A stretch of DNA of 64,000 nt from Demequina sp. TMPB413 (GTDB lineage Bacteria > Actinomycetota > Actinomycetes > Actinomycetales > Demequinaceae), in the NCBI RefSeq assembly GCF_020447105.2, contig NZ_CP096184.1:310001-374000 (forward strand), written 5' to 3'. Both the position numbers and the translations under genes were made by a program. The notes under the pieces are model-generated. The model ran no database searches and was not told the DNA's origin. It worked only from the letters and a program-made list of their open reading frames with translations. Numbering within the stretch: the first letter of the stretch is position 1; every line of letters starts with the position of its first letter. This document shows, one piece after another, positions 27,425 to 35,616 of the stretch.

Positions 27425-27454
27425 TTGCGCAGGTGACAGGGCCGGTGCTACGCT
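27425..27454 (+). promoter_or_regulatory. rho: Candidate rho promoter
   Basis: TTGCGC (27425-27430) and TACGCT (27449-27454) are 18 bp apart. The start point would be near 27461, leaving a leader of about 140 nt before the GTG. Long rho leaders are used for autoregulation in other bacteria; here that is inference. Confidence 0.5.
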
Positions 27455-27602
27455 TGAGGCGCTCCCCGGACGGACCCAAGTGCCCCGGCGAGCGACATTC
27501 CACGTCAAGCGCGTCTGTACGACGACGTTTCCGCACTATGGCGCGCACGTGGGCAACTCGCACCTCTGGAGCCACCGTGGCTCGTGCGAGGAAAGGAACC
27601 CA

Positions 27603-29561
27603 GTGACAGACACAAGCGTGGCCGGCAACACCAGCGCGGCCCTTACCGCTATGAAACTTCCTCAGCTTCAGGCCCTTGCTTCCGAGCTCGGCGTGGCCGG
27701 CGTGAGCAAGATGAAAAAGAGCGACCTCGTCGCCGCCATCAGCAACGGAGGCGTCGCGCCTGCCCGTTCCGAGCGCACGCCAAGGCGTAGCAGCAAGGCG
27801 GACGACGCGTCGGCGCAGCAGGCCGATGACTCGCAGGCTCAGCTCACGGGCGAGTCGCCCCGGCCAGTCGAAGACGCGCCGCAGCAGCCAGCGAACCGAT
27901 CCCGCCGGGCGCAGAGCCCTTCGCGGACGGTGGAGAGCAACGGCAGCAATGACGAGCGTTCGGGTGAGCAGCGCGGCTCCGAAACTGCCGCCGAGTCGGA
28001 CGAGGCGGCCGAGCGCGCCAGGCGTGCGAAGGAAGCCGTTGCCATTGCAGCGACGGGTGAGTCAGCGAGCGACGGCGGCGATCGGGGCCAAGGAGGCAAC
28101 GACCGTGGCCAGCGTAACAGCCGCGGCCGTACGCAGAGCGGTGACCGCAACCAGAGTGGTGACCGCAACCAGAGTGGCGACCGCAACCAGAACGGCGACC
28201 GCAACCAGGGTGGCGACCGTAACCAGGGTGGCGACCGTAACCAGGGGAGCGACCGCAACCAGGGCGGCGCAGACAACTCGACGCAAGACGACGACGATCG
28301 CTCCGGCCGCAGGCGCAGGGGGCGTGGCCGCAGCCGCGGCCGCGGCCGCGAGAACCAGCCAGGCGGCAACGCCCCCATGGAGGCGTTTGACGAGGACGAC
28401 GTCAGGGACGACGAGGAGTTGACCCCAGTGGGCGGCATCCTTGACGTCCTCGACAACTATGGGTTCATCCGCACCACCGGCTACCTGCCAGGCAAGACCG
28501 ACGTGTACGTCTCGATGAACCAAGTGCGCAAGTACGGCATGCGCAAGGGCGACGCCGTGACCGGTGCCGCGCGCCTGCCGCGCGCCGGCGAGCGTGGCCA
28601 ACGCCAGAAGTTCAATGCGCTCGCTCGCATCGACACCGTCAACGGCATGACAGTCGAAGACGCCAAGGCTCGCCCGTCCTTCGGGGACTTGACCCCGCTG
28701 TACCCGCAGGCGCGCCTGCACCTTGAGACCGATTCGCGCAACCTCACCAATAGGGTGATCGACTTGGTCGCGCCCATCGGTAAGGGCCAGCGCGGACTCA
28801 TTGTCTCCCCGCCCAAGGCGGGCAAGACCCTGGTGTTGCAGTCGATCGCGAATGCGATCTCGGTCAATAACCCTGAGGTTCACCTCATGGTGGTGCTCGT
28901 TGACGAGCGGCCCGAAGAGGTCACTGACATGCAGCGCACCGTCAAGGGCGAGGTCATCGCCTCGACCTTCGACCGCCCGGCAGACGACCACACCACGATC
29001 GCGGAACTCGCGATCGAGCGGGCCAAGCGCCTGGTCGAAATGGGCCAAGACGTCGTCGTCCTGCTCGACTCGATCACCCGCCTGGGCCGCGCCTACAACC
29101 TGGCCGCCCCAGCGTCGGGCCGGATCCTTTCAGGTGGCGTCGACTCCTCGGCCCTGTACCCGCCCAAGCGCTTCTTCGGGGCCGCTCGCAACATTGAGCA
29201 CGGCGGCTCGCTCACCATCCTCGCGACCGCGCTCGTGGAGACGGGCTCCAAGATGGATGAGGTCATCTTCGAGGAGTTCAAGGGCACCGGCAACATGGAG
29301 CTCAAGCTCTCTCGCCAGTTGGCCGACCGCCGCATCTTCCCCGCCGTGGACGTCAATGCCTCCGGCACGCGCCGCGAAGAGATCCTCATCAGCCCCGAGG
29401 AACTCAAGGTGAACTGGAAGCTGCGCCGCGTCCTCACGGGGCTCGAGCAGCAGCAAGCGATCGAGCTGCTGCTTGGACGCCTCAAGGAGAACAAGACCAA
29501 CGCAGAGTTCCTCATGACGGTCGCCAAGACCACCCCGGGTGGACCGGAAGACAAAGAGTAG
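27603..29561 (+). CDS. rho: Transcription termination factor Rho
   Basis: The 652-residue hexameric RNA helicase ends Rho-dependent transcripts. An N-terminal Rho_N/SAP-like region (MKLPQLQALASELGV) is followed by a long disordered insertion (about residues 60-270, with GDRNQ repeats at 180-221 and an RRRGRGRSRGRGRE stretch), then the RNA-binding cold-shock-like domain (GGILDVLDNYGFIRT) and the ATPase with Walker A SPPKAGKT (about 402). Core motifs VVLLDSITRLGRAYN and the arginine-finger region are intact. The GTG at 27603 is chosen from AAAGGA at 27592-27597. The insertion type is known in high-GC actinobacteria. Confidence 0.97.
   Translation: MTDTSVAGNTSAALTAMKLPQLQALASELGVAGVSKMKKSDLVAAISNGGVAPARSERTPRRSSKADDASAQQADDSQAQLTGESPRPVEDAPQQPANRSRRAQSPSRTVESNGSNDERSGEQRGSETAAESDEAAERARRAKEAVAIAATGESASDGGDRGQGGNDRGQRNSRGRTQSGDRNQSGDRNQSGDRNQNGDRNQGGDRNQGGDRNQGSDRNQGGADNSTQDDDDRSGRRRRGRGRSRGRGRENQPGGNAPMEAFDEDDVRDDEELTPVGGILDVLDNYGFIRTTGYLPGKTDVYVSMNQVRKYGMRKGDAVTGAARLPRAGERGQRQKFNALARIDTVNGMTVEDAKARPSFGDLTPLYPQARLHLETDSRNLTNRVIDLVAPIGKGQRGLIVSPPKAGKTLVLQSIANAISVNNPEVHLMVVLVDERPEEVTDMQRTVKGEVIASTFDRPADDHTTIAELAIERAKRLVEMGQDVVVLLDSITRLGRAYNLAAPASGRILSGGVDSSALYPPKRFFGAARNIEHGGSLTILATALVETGSKMDEVIFEEFKGTGNMELKLSRQLADRRIFPAVDVNASGTRREEILISPEELKVNWKLRRVLTGLEQQQAIELLLGRLKENKTNAEFLMTVAKTTPGGPEDKE
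28140..28265 (+). repeat. Seven 18-bp tandem repeats inside rho (GDRNQx)
   Basis: Seven in-frame units encode G/S-D-R-N-Q followed by S, N or G. Sequence variation among units is mostly at third positions and the last codon, as expected of an expanding and drifting microsatellite in a disordered linker. Confidence 0.9.
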
Positions 29562-29574
29562 TCCCGCGCTCGCG

Positions 29575-29612
29575 ACGAGGGCCTGACGCCGTGGTTGGCG
29601 TCGGGCCCTCGT
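29575..29612 (+). terminator. rho terminator hairpin
   Basis: ACGAGGGCC-T-GACGCC (29575-29590) pairs with GGCGTC-G-GGCCCTCGT (29597-29612), a 16-bp stem that includes one U-G pair and has a 6-nt loop, 14 bp after the rho stop. No U-run follows. Confidence 0.75.
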
Positions 29613-29640
29613 GCATTCCGGGCGCGTGGTGTGGCGCCAC

Positions 29641-29699
29641 GCGGTCAGCCCCCCGCTGGCTGACCGCTCGCCCCCCGCGGCTGACCGCCCGCCCCCGCT
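29641..29699. repeat. GC-rich repeats between rho and the DUF559 gene
   Basis: GCGGTCAGC (29641-29649) and GCTGACCGC (29659-29667) form a 9-bp inverted repeat, and two 21-bp direct units beginning GGCTGACCGC start at 29658 and 29679. No gene is present here. Confidence 0.6.
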
Positions 29700-29702
29700 G
29701 GT

Positions 29703-29747
29703 GGGACATGAGTGCAGGATTTTCAGGGAAAGCTGCACTTATGTCCC
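29703..29747. repeat. 45-bp palindromic element, copy 1 (overlaps gene 3' end)
   Basis: GGGACATGAGTGCA (29703-29716) and TGCACTTATGTCCC (29734-29747) are 14-nt inverted arms with one G-T-type mismatch around a 17-nt centre; an inner G-C pair extends the stem. The TAA of the DUF559 gene (29739-29741) lies inside the right arm. A second element with the same arm sequence and spacing lies at 30745-30789. Confidence 0.85.
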
Positions 29748-30671
29748 TGCAGGACGCGCGAGTTGTGCCGAAACGGCGCTTAGCAGGCGCTCGCGGCACC
29801 AACCGGGCCGAGCAGTCACGTCGCTCCACCCGAACCTGATCACCAGGTACCCCGCTGCGGCGAGTTCGGTCTGGCGCTCACGGTCCTCATCTCGCGCCTG
29901 ACGGGTCGAGTGATAGCGGTCGCCGTCGAACTCCACTGCCACCATGGCGCGGCGGTGGAGCATGTCAGCCACCACTCGGCGCGACCCGAGCCGCAGGTCA
30001 ACTTGCCACTCGAACTCTCGAAAGCGATCGTCGGCAAACACTTCGTGCTTCGCACGGACCTCGAGCGGGGTGGTCGCGCCCTCCGCAAACCTACTGAGTA
30101 CGCGCTGGAGGTCACGGCGTCCCGCGACGCGCGGTGCCCGCTCGAGTTCGCGCTGTAGCTGTCGCCAGGTGCACACCCGGGCCCAAAGCGCCTCGTACAG
30201 CAGGTTGATCCGCTCGTCCGGTAGGGCGAAACGCCACGCGTCCAGCAAGGCCATAGCGGGCTCCGTGCACTGAACTCCGCGCGGGCTGCTCGAGAAGCGC
30301 ACAGGCGCACCCTGGCGGCATCGAACCCACGACGTCGCATGGGGCCTAAAGCCGCTGGTCACCCTGAGGTCGGCGGCACTCGGGGCCTGAAGTTCGCTGG
30401 CGTACAGATGCAGCGCGAGTGCGCCGGTCACCAGCCCCGCCGGGTGCCACAAGTTGAGCGACTCCGCGCGCACTAGGGGATTGCCACGATGCTCAGTCGA
30501 GCAGTACACCGCAGGCAGGATCCGTGTGACAGTGCCAGCCTCGACGGCGCGCTCGAGAGCTGTGCGGGTCCATCGACTGAGCAGGTCGGCTCTGGTGAAT
30601 GCGTGCTGATTTGAGGATAGGAAGCGAGTCAGAGGCTGGTCGAGATGCGTGAGGCCGGCAATGGTGCGCAT
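29739..30671 (-). CDS. DUF559/Vsr-like nuclease-fold protein with AbiEi-like N-terminal domain
   Basis: The 310-residue protein has an N-terminal winged-helix-like part (FTRADLLSRWTRTALERAVEAGTVTRILPAVYCS) as in AbiEi-type antitoxins and a C-terminal DUF559 endonuclease-like fold: PLEVRAKHEVFADDRFREFEWQVDLRLGSRRVVADM, then VAVEFDGDRYHSTRQARDEDRERQTELAAAGYLVIRFGW. The E-x-D and late Arg/Trp match Vsr/DUF559 active-site layout. No AbiEii toxin gene is adjacent. The ATG at 30671 is taken because the HTH-like region begins right after it; an upstream in-frame extension to 30977 crosses the second palindrome and looks non-coding. Function is unproven; proteins of this type are frequent, scattered singletons in actinobacteria. 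Confidence 0.7.
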   Translation of the reverse strand: MRTIAGLTHLDQPLTRFLSSNQHAFTRADLLSRWTRTALERAVEAGTVTRILPAVYCSTEHRGNPLVRAESLNLWHPAGLVTGALALHLYASELQAPSAADLRVTSGFRPHATSWVRCRQGAPVRFSSSPRGVQCTEPAMALLDAWRFALPDERINLLYEALWARVCTWRQLQRELERAPRVAGRRDLQRVLSRFAEGATTPLEVRAKHEVFADDRFREFEWQVDLRLGSRRVVADMLHRRAMVAVEFDGDRYHSTRQARDEDRERQTELAAAGYLVIRFGWSDVTARPGWCRERLLSAVSAQLARPAGT

Positions 30672-31005
30672 CTGACGAGCCAAGCGGCTCCTGCGCTGAC
30701 GCGGAAGCCTGGTACGCGATCTGTGGACAACGCAGCGTGCCAATGGGACTTGAGTGCAAGAAATGGCGCCGATTATGCACTCATTTCCCGCTAGCGCGGT
30801 GGAAGGGGCGCGACGAGAGGGGTGCGGTGGCGCCGGGCGCCGACGGCGGGTGGGGTGCAGTGGGACGGGCGCGGCGGGCGCGCCGCAGCCGTCCGGAACA
30901 CGGTGTAGCCGATTCAGGTTCAGTTCTGGCACAATAGAGGGCTGGCTGGCCGGTTCACCGTCGCAAAGTATGCACACGGACCCGGCAGCACCTTAAAGGG
31001 AGATC
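30672..31005. other. 334-bp gap between DUF559 gene and rpmE
   Basis: It contains the second 45-bp palindrome (30745-30789), a very GC-rich stretch of about 100 bp, and a CACAAT -10-like box (30930-30935) that probably starts rpmE. I see no gene here. Confidence 0.6.
30745..30789. repeat. 45-bp palindromic element, copy 2 (upstream of DUF559 gene)
   Basis: GGGACTTGAGTGCA (30745-30758) and TGCACTCATTTCCC (30776-30789) are 14-nt arms with two mismatches around a 17-nt centre. Arms differ from copy 1 at one base on the left and two on the right, whereas the centres differ almost completely; geometry 14-17-14 is identical. Confidence 0.85.
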
Positions 31006-31215
31006 ATGAAGAAGGACATCCACCCCGAGTACGTGACCACCACTGTCACGTGCACCTGCGGCAACGAGTTTGAGACCCGCAGCACCGTCACCTCCGGCAA
31101 GATCAGCGTCGAGGTCTGCTCGGCTTGCCACCCGTTCTACACGGGCAAGCAGAAGATCATGGACACCGGAGGACGCGTCGCACGCTTCCAGAAGCGCTAC
31201 GGCAACAAGGACTAA
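31006..31215 (+). CDS. rpmE: 50S ribosomal protein L31 (zinc-binding form)
   Basis: The 69-residue protein has the L31 pattern KKDIHPEY and the zinc ligands CTC (VTCTCGNEF) and CSAC ([15 protein letters not shown]), so it is the C+ form used under zinc sufficiency. The ATG has AAAGGGAG just upstream. It precedes prfA by 21 bp. Confidence 0.97.
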   Translation: MKKDIHPEYVTTTVTCTCGNEFETRSTVTSGKISVEVCSACHPFYTGKQKIMDTGGRVARFQKRYGNKD

Positions 31216-31236
31216 GCGACCGGGCGTCGCGACAAC

Positions 31237-32322
31237 GTGGCAGAAGCATTCGCAGCCGTTCAGCCTTTGCTGGACGAGTACGACGAGATCGAGCATCAGC
31301 TCTCCGACCCCGCGGTTCACGCCGACGGGGGACGGGCGCGTACCCTCGGACGTCGCTTTGCTGAGTTAGGACGCGTTGTCGCGGCGCACCACGCGTGGGA
31401 GGCCGCGCAAGATGACCTCGCAGCTGCGAGGGATATGGCGGACTCGGATCCCGAGTTCGCCGCGGAGATCCCCGCGCTCGAGGCCGCGGCTGAAGAGGCC
31501 ACGGAGACGCTGCGCCGCATCCTGATTCCGCGGGACCCCGACGACGCTCGCGACGTCATCGTCGAGATCAAGTCGGGAGAGGGCGGCGAGGAGTCTGCCC
31601 TGTTCGCCGGCGACCTGCTCAAGATGTATCTGAAGTACGCAGAGACCAAGGGCTGGAAGGCCGAGGTGCTCGAGGCGACGCCCACTGACATGGGCGGTTT
31701 CAAGGACATCTCGGTCGCGATCAAGTCAAAGGGCAACCCCGAGCCTCAAGACGGTGTCTGGGCGCATCTCAAGTACGAAGGCGGAGTGCACCGCGTGCAG
31801 CGCGTCCCCGCCACCGAGTCTCAAGGCCGCATCCACACGTCCGCCGCTGGCGTGCTGGTCTACCCGGAGGTCGAAGAGGTCTCCGAGGTCGAGATCGACA
31901 TGAACGACGTGCGCGTCGATGTGTTCCGCTCGTCAGGACCTGGCGGTCAGTCCGTCAACACGACCGACTCCGCCGTGCGCCTCACGCACGTCCCCACGGG
32001 AATCGTGGTGAGCTGCCAAAACGAGAAGAGCCAGCTCCAGAACAAGGAGTCGGCCTTGCGGATCCTGCGGGCGCGTCTCTTGGCCGCCCAAAAGGAGGCC
32101 GCCGACGCCGAGGCGCACGACATTCGCAAGTCTCAAGTGCGCACGGTGGACCGTTCAGAGCGCATTCGCACCTATAACTACCCAGAGAACCGCATCGCTG
32201 ATCACCGCACGGGCTACAAGGCGTACAACCTTGACCACGTGCTCGCAGGTGAACTCGGCCCCGTCGTTCAGTCGGCGATTGACGCCGACGAGGCGGCTCG
32301 GCTCGACGCATACGAGTCCTGA
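31237..32322 (+). CDS. prfA: Peptide chain release factor 1
   Basis: The 361-residue factor reads UAA and UAG stop codons. The codon-recognition tripeptide PAT is in [14 protein letters not shown], and the GGQ peptidyl-hydrolysis motif is in [20 protein letters not shown]. Length is normal. The GTG start follows rpmE closely, and the stop overlaps the prmC start by one base. Confidence 0.97.
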   Translation: MAEAFAAVQPLLDEYDEIEHQLSDPAVHADGGRARTLGRRFAELGRVVAAHHAWEAAQDDLAAARDMADSDPEFAAEIPALEAAAEEATETLRRILIPRDPDDARDVIVEIKSGEGGEESALFAGDLLKMYLKYAETKGWKAEVLEATPTDMGGFKDISVAIKSKGNPEPQDGVWAHLKYEGGVHRVQRVPATESQGRIHTSAAGVLVYPEVEEVSEVEIDMNDVRVDVFRSSGPGGQSVNTTDSAVRLTHVPTGIVVSCQNEKSQLQNKESALRILRARLLAAQKEAADAEAHDIRKSQVRTVDRSERIRTYNYPENRIADHRTGYKAYNLDHVLAGELGPVVQSAIDADEAARLDAYES

Positions 32323-33188
32323 TGGCGCGGCTGGGGGACCAGGTCAGGGCCGCCTCGCGCGCCCTCGCCGACGCCGGGGTTGCGTCTCCCTCGCACGACG
32401 CTCGCGAGTTGGCTGCCTTTGTCTTGGGCGAGCCGCGGTATCCCGTTCTTGAGCCCGACGCTCTTCCTGAGGGCTTCGACGCCGAGTTCGCCGACGTGGT
32501 GGCAAGGCGAGCGGCGAGGGAGCCCTTGCAACACATCGTCGGCTACACCGTGTTTCGCCACGTGACGCTCACGGTCGACCCTGCCGTGTTCGTGCCGCGA
32601 CCCGAGACAGAGGTGGTCGCGGGCGTGGCGATCGACGAGGCGCTACTGCTCACCGGCGCCGGACGCGCGGCCCTCGTGGTTGACCTGTGTTCTGGCTCTG
32701 GCGCCATTGCCGCGTCGCTCGACGTCGAGGCCCCTGACGCTACAGTCGTCGCCGTCGATGCGAGCCAGGACGCGGTGCGTATGACGCGCTCAAATCGCGC
32801 CACCGTCGGCGCGATAGGCGGGAGGACGGAACTCGGCGATGTGGGCGATTCCTCGTTGCTCGCCGACCTCAACGGAACCATCGACATCGTCGTGTCCAAC
32901 CCGCCGTACATCCCCCCGGGCGCGATCCCTCGCGACCCAGAGGTCCGCGAACACGACCCCCAACTCGCCCTCTTCGGAGGCGGCGAGGATGGGCTTGAGA
33001 TTCCACGCGCCGTCATCGCCGCCGCCGCGCGCCTGCTGAGGCCTGGCGGCCTGTTCGTCATGGAGCACGCCGACGTGCAGGGCGAGAGTGCTCGCGAGGC
33101 GGCGGAGGCGACGGGTGTCTTCACCGCCATCGAGACCCGCCAGGACCTGACGGGCAAGGACCGCATGCTGGTGGCGCGGCGGCGCTGA
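32322..33188 (+). CDS. prmC: Release factor glutamine methyltransferase
   Basis: The 288-residue SAM-dependent enzyme methylates the Gln of the GGQ motif in release factors, so its overlap with prfA is functional. It has an N-terminal helical domain, the SAM loop VVDLCSGSGAIAASL and the catalytic NPPYIP. The start ATG shares its A with the prfA stop. Confidence 0.95.
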   Translation: MARLGDQVRAASRALADAGVASPSHDARELAAFVLGEPRYPVLEPDALPEGFDAEFADVVARRAAREPLQHIVGYTVFRHVTLTVDPAVFVPRPETEVVAGVAIDEALLLTGAGRAALVVDLCSGSGAIAASLDVEAPDATVVAVDASQDAVRMTRSNRATVGAIGGRTELGDVGDSSLLADLNGTIDIVVSNPPYIPPGAIPRDPEVREHDPQLALFGGGEDGLEIPRAVIAAAARLLRPGGLFVMEHADVQGESAREAAEATGVFTAIETRQDLTGKDRMLVARRR

Positions 33189-33227
33189 AAAGTCTCCGCA
33201 GCGTCGGCGTCATGCCACACTGGGGGC

Positions 33228-33881
33228 GTGATTCTGCCCTGCTTCGACCCCGCAACCTGGGGTCCGTCGCTTGACGCCGCCGTCCACGCCTTGTCGCGGG
33301 GAGAGGTGGTCGTGTTGCCCACCGACACGGTGTACGGAGTGGGGGCCGACGCCTTTCAGCCTCAAGCGGTCGCGAGGGTCCTCGCGGCGAAGGGCCGCGA
33401 CCGGCAGATGCCCCCGCCGGTGTTGATCCCGTCCGTCCGCACCGTCGACGGCCTCGCGCACGACGTCTCGGCGCCCGCGCGCGCGCTCATGGATGCGTGT
33501 TGGCCAGGCCCTCTCACTGTCATCGTCCTTGCGCAGCCAAGCCTCGCTTGGGATCTCGGCGAGACCCGCGGCACCGTCGCGCTCAGGATCCCTGACCACG
33601 CGGCCGCTCTCGCGCTACTTGCACGGACCGGCCCGCTTGCCGTGACCAGCGCCAACCGCACCGGGCAGCCGGCGGCCACCACAGCGGACGACGCGAAGGA
33701 GCAGTTGGGCGACGCCGTGTCCGTCTACCTCGACGCGGGAGACAGTCCTTTGGGCGTCGCCTCGACCATCGTCGACGCCACCGGCCCGGTCCTCAAGGTG
33801 GTGCGCGAAGGCGGAGTGAGCTGGGACCGACTCGTCGAGATTGTGGGCGTCAAGGCCTTCGACGAGGAGACAAGCGCCTAG
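33228..33881 (+). CDS. tsaC: Threonylcarbamoyl-AMP synthase (Sua5/YrdC/YwlC)
   Basis: The 217-residue protein makes the threonylcarbamoyl-adenylate used for t6A37 tRNA modification. The YrdC fold motifs are RGEVVVLPTDTVYGVGADA, a KGRDRQMPPPVLI nucleotide site and LAVTSANRTGQPAATT. A CACACT box ends 6 nt before the GTG, so a separate leaderless transcript is possible. The next gene starts directly after its stop. Confidence 0.93.
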   Translation: MILPCFDPATWGPSLDAAVHALSRGEVVVLPTDTVYGVGADAFQPQAVARVLAAKGRDRQMPPPVLIPSVRTVDGLAHDVSAPARALMDACWPGPLTVIVLAQPSLAWDLGETRGTVALRIPDHAAALALLARTGPLAVTSANRTGQPAATTADDAKEQLGDAVSVYLDAGDSPLGVASTIVDATGPVLKVVREGGVSWDRLVEIVGVKAFDEETSA

Positions 33882-35087
33882 ATGAAGGTCTACCTGACGC
33901 TCCTGGTCGTCTCCGCTCTCGTGACGTACGTGGCGACGCCAGCCATGCGACATCTCGCGATCCGACTGGGCGCTGTCACCGCGGTGCGAGCGCGCGATGT
34001 CCACCTGGTGCCCACCGCGCGGCTCGGCGGAGTCGCGATTTACCTGGGGCTTGCGGCAGGTCTGTTGTTGGCCTCGACCATTCCCTTCCTCTCCGGAGTA
34101 TTCGCCGCGTCAAACAGTGCGTGGGCCGTGATGGCCGGTGCCGGTCTGGTGTGCGCCGTCGGCGTCGTCGACGACGTGTGGGACCTCGACTGGATGGCGA
34201 AGCTCGCCGGGCAGATCCTCGCGGCCCTGCTGATGGCGTGGGGAGGCGTCCAACTTGTCGCGCTGCCCATCGGCGGCCGCACGATCGGCGACAGCTACCT
34301 CTCGCTCATCGCCACCGTCGTCATCGTGGTGGTCGCGATCAACGCGGTGAACTTTGTCGATGGCCTTGATGGCCTTGCCGCAGGGCTGGTCGCGATCGGC
34401 GGCATGGCCTTCATGGTGTACACCTACGCGCTTGCTCGCGACGCCTCGCCAGGCGACTACTCCTCGCTCGCGACGGTGCTCGCCGCCGTGATGGTGGGAG
34501 CGTGCCTTGGCTTCCTGCCTCACAACGTGCATCCCGCCAGAATCTTCATGGGCGACTCAGGGTCGATGGTGCTCGGCCTCGCCTTTGCTGCCGCCGCGAT
34601 CACGGTGACGGGGCAGATCGACCCGCAGGTGGTGAGCCAGCGCGCAACAATTCCCGCTTTCTTGCCGATGCTGTTGCCGCTCGCCGTCGTCGCGATCCCG
34701 CTGTTGGACATGGGACTGGCGTTCCTCAGAAGGCTTGGCAAGGGCAAGTCGCCCTTTCAGCCTGACGCTCATCACCTTCACCACCGTCTCCTGAAGTTCG
34801 GTCACTCGCACCGGTGGGCCGTCGCGGTGCTGTGGCTATGGACCTTTGTGGTCTCCTTCTCCGCCGCGTCCGTTGTGTTGGTGCGGCTGAGATACGCCGC
34901 GTTGATGGCGGTACTGGGATTGATCGTTGCCGCGGGCATCACGTTCTCGCCAGGGTTGCGCCGATGCTTTGGGCGGTTGTGGCGCGGCATGGGGGTAGCT
35001 GCGGGGCCAGCCCGCAGGCTTACGCCTGAGGGCCGCGAGACGCTGCAGGGCTCACCTGGCTCCCACGACTCACCTGACTCACCGTAG
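33882..35087 (+). CDS. wecA: Undecaprenyl-phosphate GlcNAc-1-phosphate transferase (WecA/TagO type)
   Basis: The 401-residue protein has about eleven membrane spans and the polyprenyl-phosphate sugar-1-P transferase motifs VDDVWDLDWMAKLAGQ, NFVDGLDGLAAG, FMGDSGSMVLG and the HHLHHRLLKFGHS loop. It starts synthesis of lipid-linked cell-wall glycans on the cytoplasmic face. It begins at the base after the tsaC stop and is followed 10 bp later by the AtpI-like gene. MraY is unlikely because the HH loop is of WecA type. Confidence 0.9.
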   Translation: MKVYLTLLVVSALVTYVATPAMRHLAIRLGAVTAVRARDVHLVPTARLGGVAIYLGLAAGLLLASTIPFLSGVFAASNSAWAVMAGAGLVCAVGVVDDVWDLDWMAKLAGQILAALLMAWGGVQLVALPIGGRTIGDSYLSLIATVVIVVVAINAVNFVDGLDGLAAGLVAIGGMAFMVYTYALARDASPGDYSSLATVLAAVMVGACLGFLPHNVHPARIFMGDSGSMVLGLAFAAAAITVTGQIDPQVVSQRATIPAFLPMLLPLAVVAIPLLDMGLAFLRRLGKGKSPFQPDAHHLHHRLLKFGHSHRWAVAVLWLWTFVVSFSAASVVLVRLRYAALMAVLGLIVAAGITFSPGLRRCFGRLWRGMGVAAGPARRLTPEGRETLQGSPGSHDSPDSP

Positions 35088-35097
35088 GAGACGAATC

Positions 35098-35535
35098 ATG
35101 ACATCTGACAACGGCGACGCCGAGGCGCGCACCTATCGCTGGGCGTTGACGGCGACCGGCATCTCGCTCGCCGTGCTTGCGGCGATCAGCGTGGCGGCGG
35201 GGGCAGTGTGGCGCGGTCCAGACGGCGTGTGGGCGGCCGTTGCGGGGGTAGTTGTCGCGGCAGTGTCCGGCCTGGTCACTCAGGGTGCGATGCTCGTCGC
35301 CTACCGCCGTGACCCCAACGTTTTTGCCAGCATCGTCGCTGGCGCATGGCTGGCCAAGATGTTCGCGATCGTGATCGGGGTTGTCGCCCTTGGTCGCGTG
35401 GACGCGATCGATCGCCAGATGTTTGGAATAGTGGTCTTGGTGGGCGTGACTACCACCCTTGCTATCGACCTCATCGCCGTAAAAAGGGGACGAGTGTCCT
35501 ATTCAGGATCGAGTTCGAACCGTGACGACTCATAG
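35098..35535 (+). CDS. AtpI-like membrane protein preceding the ATP synthase operon
   Basis: The 145-residue protein has four predicted membrane spans with the layout of ATP synthase protein I (ASIVAGAWLAKMFAIVIGVVAL, then FGIVVLVGVTTTLAIDLIAVKRGRV). AtpI-type proteins are thought to help assemble the c-ring or transport Mg. Sequence similarity within this group is weak, so the call rests mainly on topology and position. Confidence 0.7.
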   Translation: MTSDNGDAEARTYRWALTATGISLAVLAAISVAAGAVWRGPDGVWAAVAGVVVAAVSGLVTQGAMLVAYRRDPNVFASIVAGAWLAKMFAIVIGVVALGRVDAIDRQMFGIVVLVGVTTTLAIDLIAVKRGRVSYSGSSSNRDDS

Positions 35536-35543
35536 GTTAGGCT
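35514..35543 (+). promoter_or_regulatory. Candidate atp operon promoter
   Basis: TTCGAA (35514-35519) and TAGGCT (35538-35543) are 18 bp apart, giving a start near 35550 and a 65-nt leader before atpB. The -35 lies inside the end of the AtpI-like gene. Confidence 0.45.
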
Positions 35544-35616
35544 TGCGTCCAGTCCCACACAGACACGGGCGCCATGTGTGCGTGCGCCCTGCCGCCCACC
35601 CCAGGGAGAGATGCGA

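Noticed and set aside
28140..28265. Regular repeats that could suggest a CRISPR array
   Set aside because: The 18-bp units are contiguous without spacers and stay in the rho reading frame.
29703..30789. Reading the palindrome-flanked gene as a classical insertion sequence
   Set aside because: The encoded protein lacks a DDE, HUH or serine/tyrosine recombinase motif, and the flanking heptamers are not an exact target duplication.
35510..35522. GTTCGAACC resembling a tRNA T-loop
   Set aside because: No acceptor, D or anticodon stems can be formed around it, and it lies within the AtpI-like coding region.
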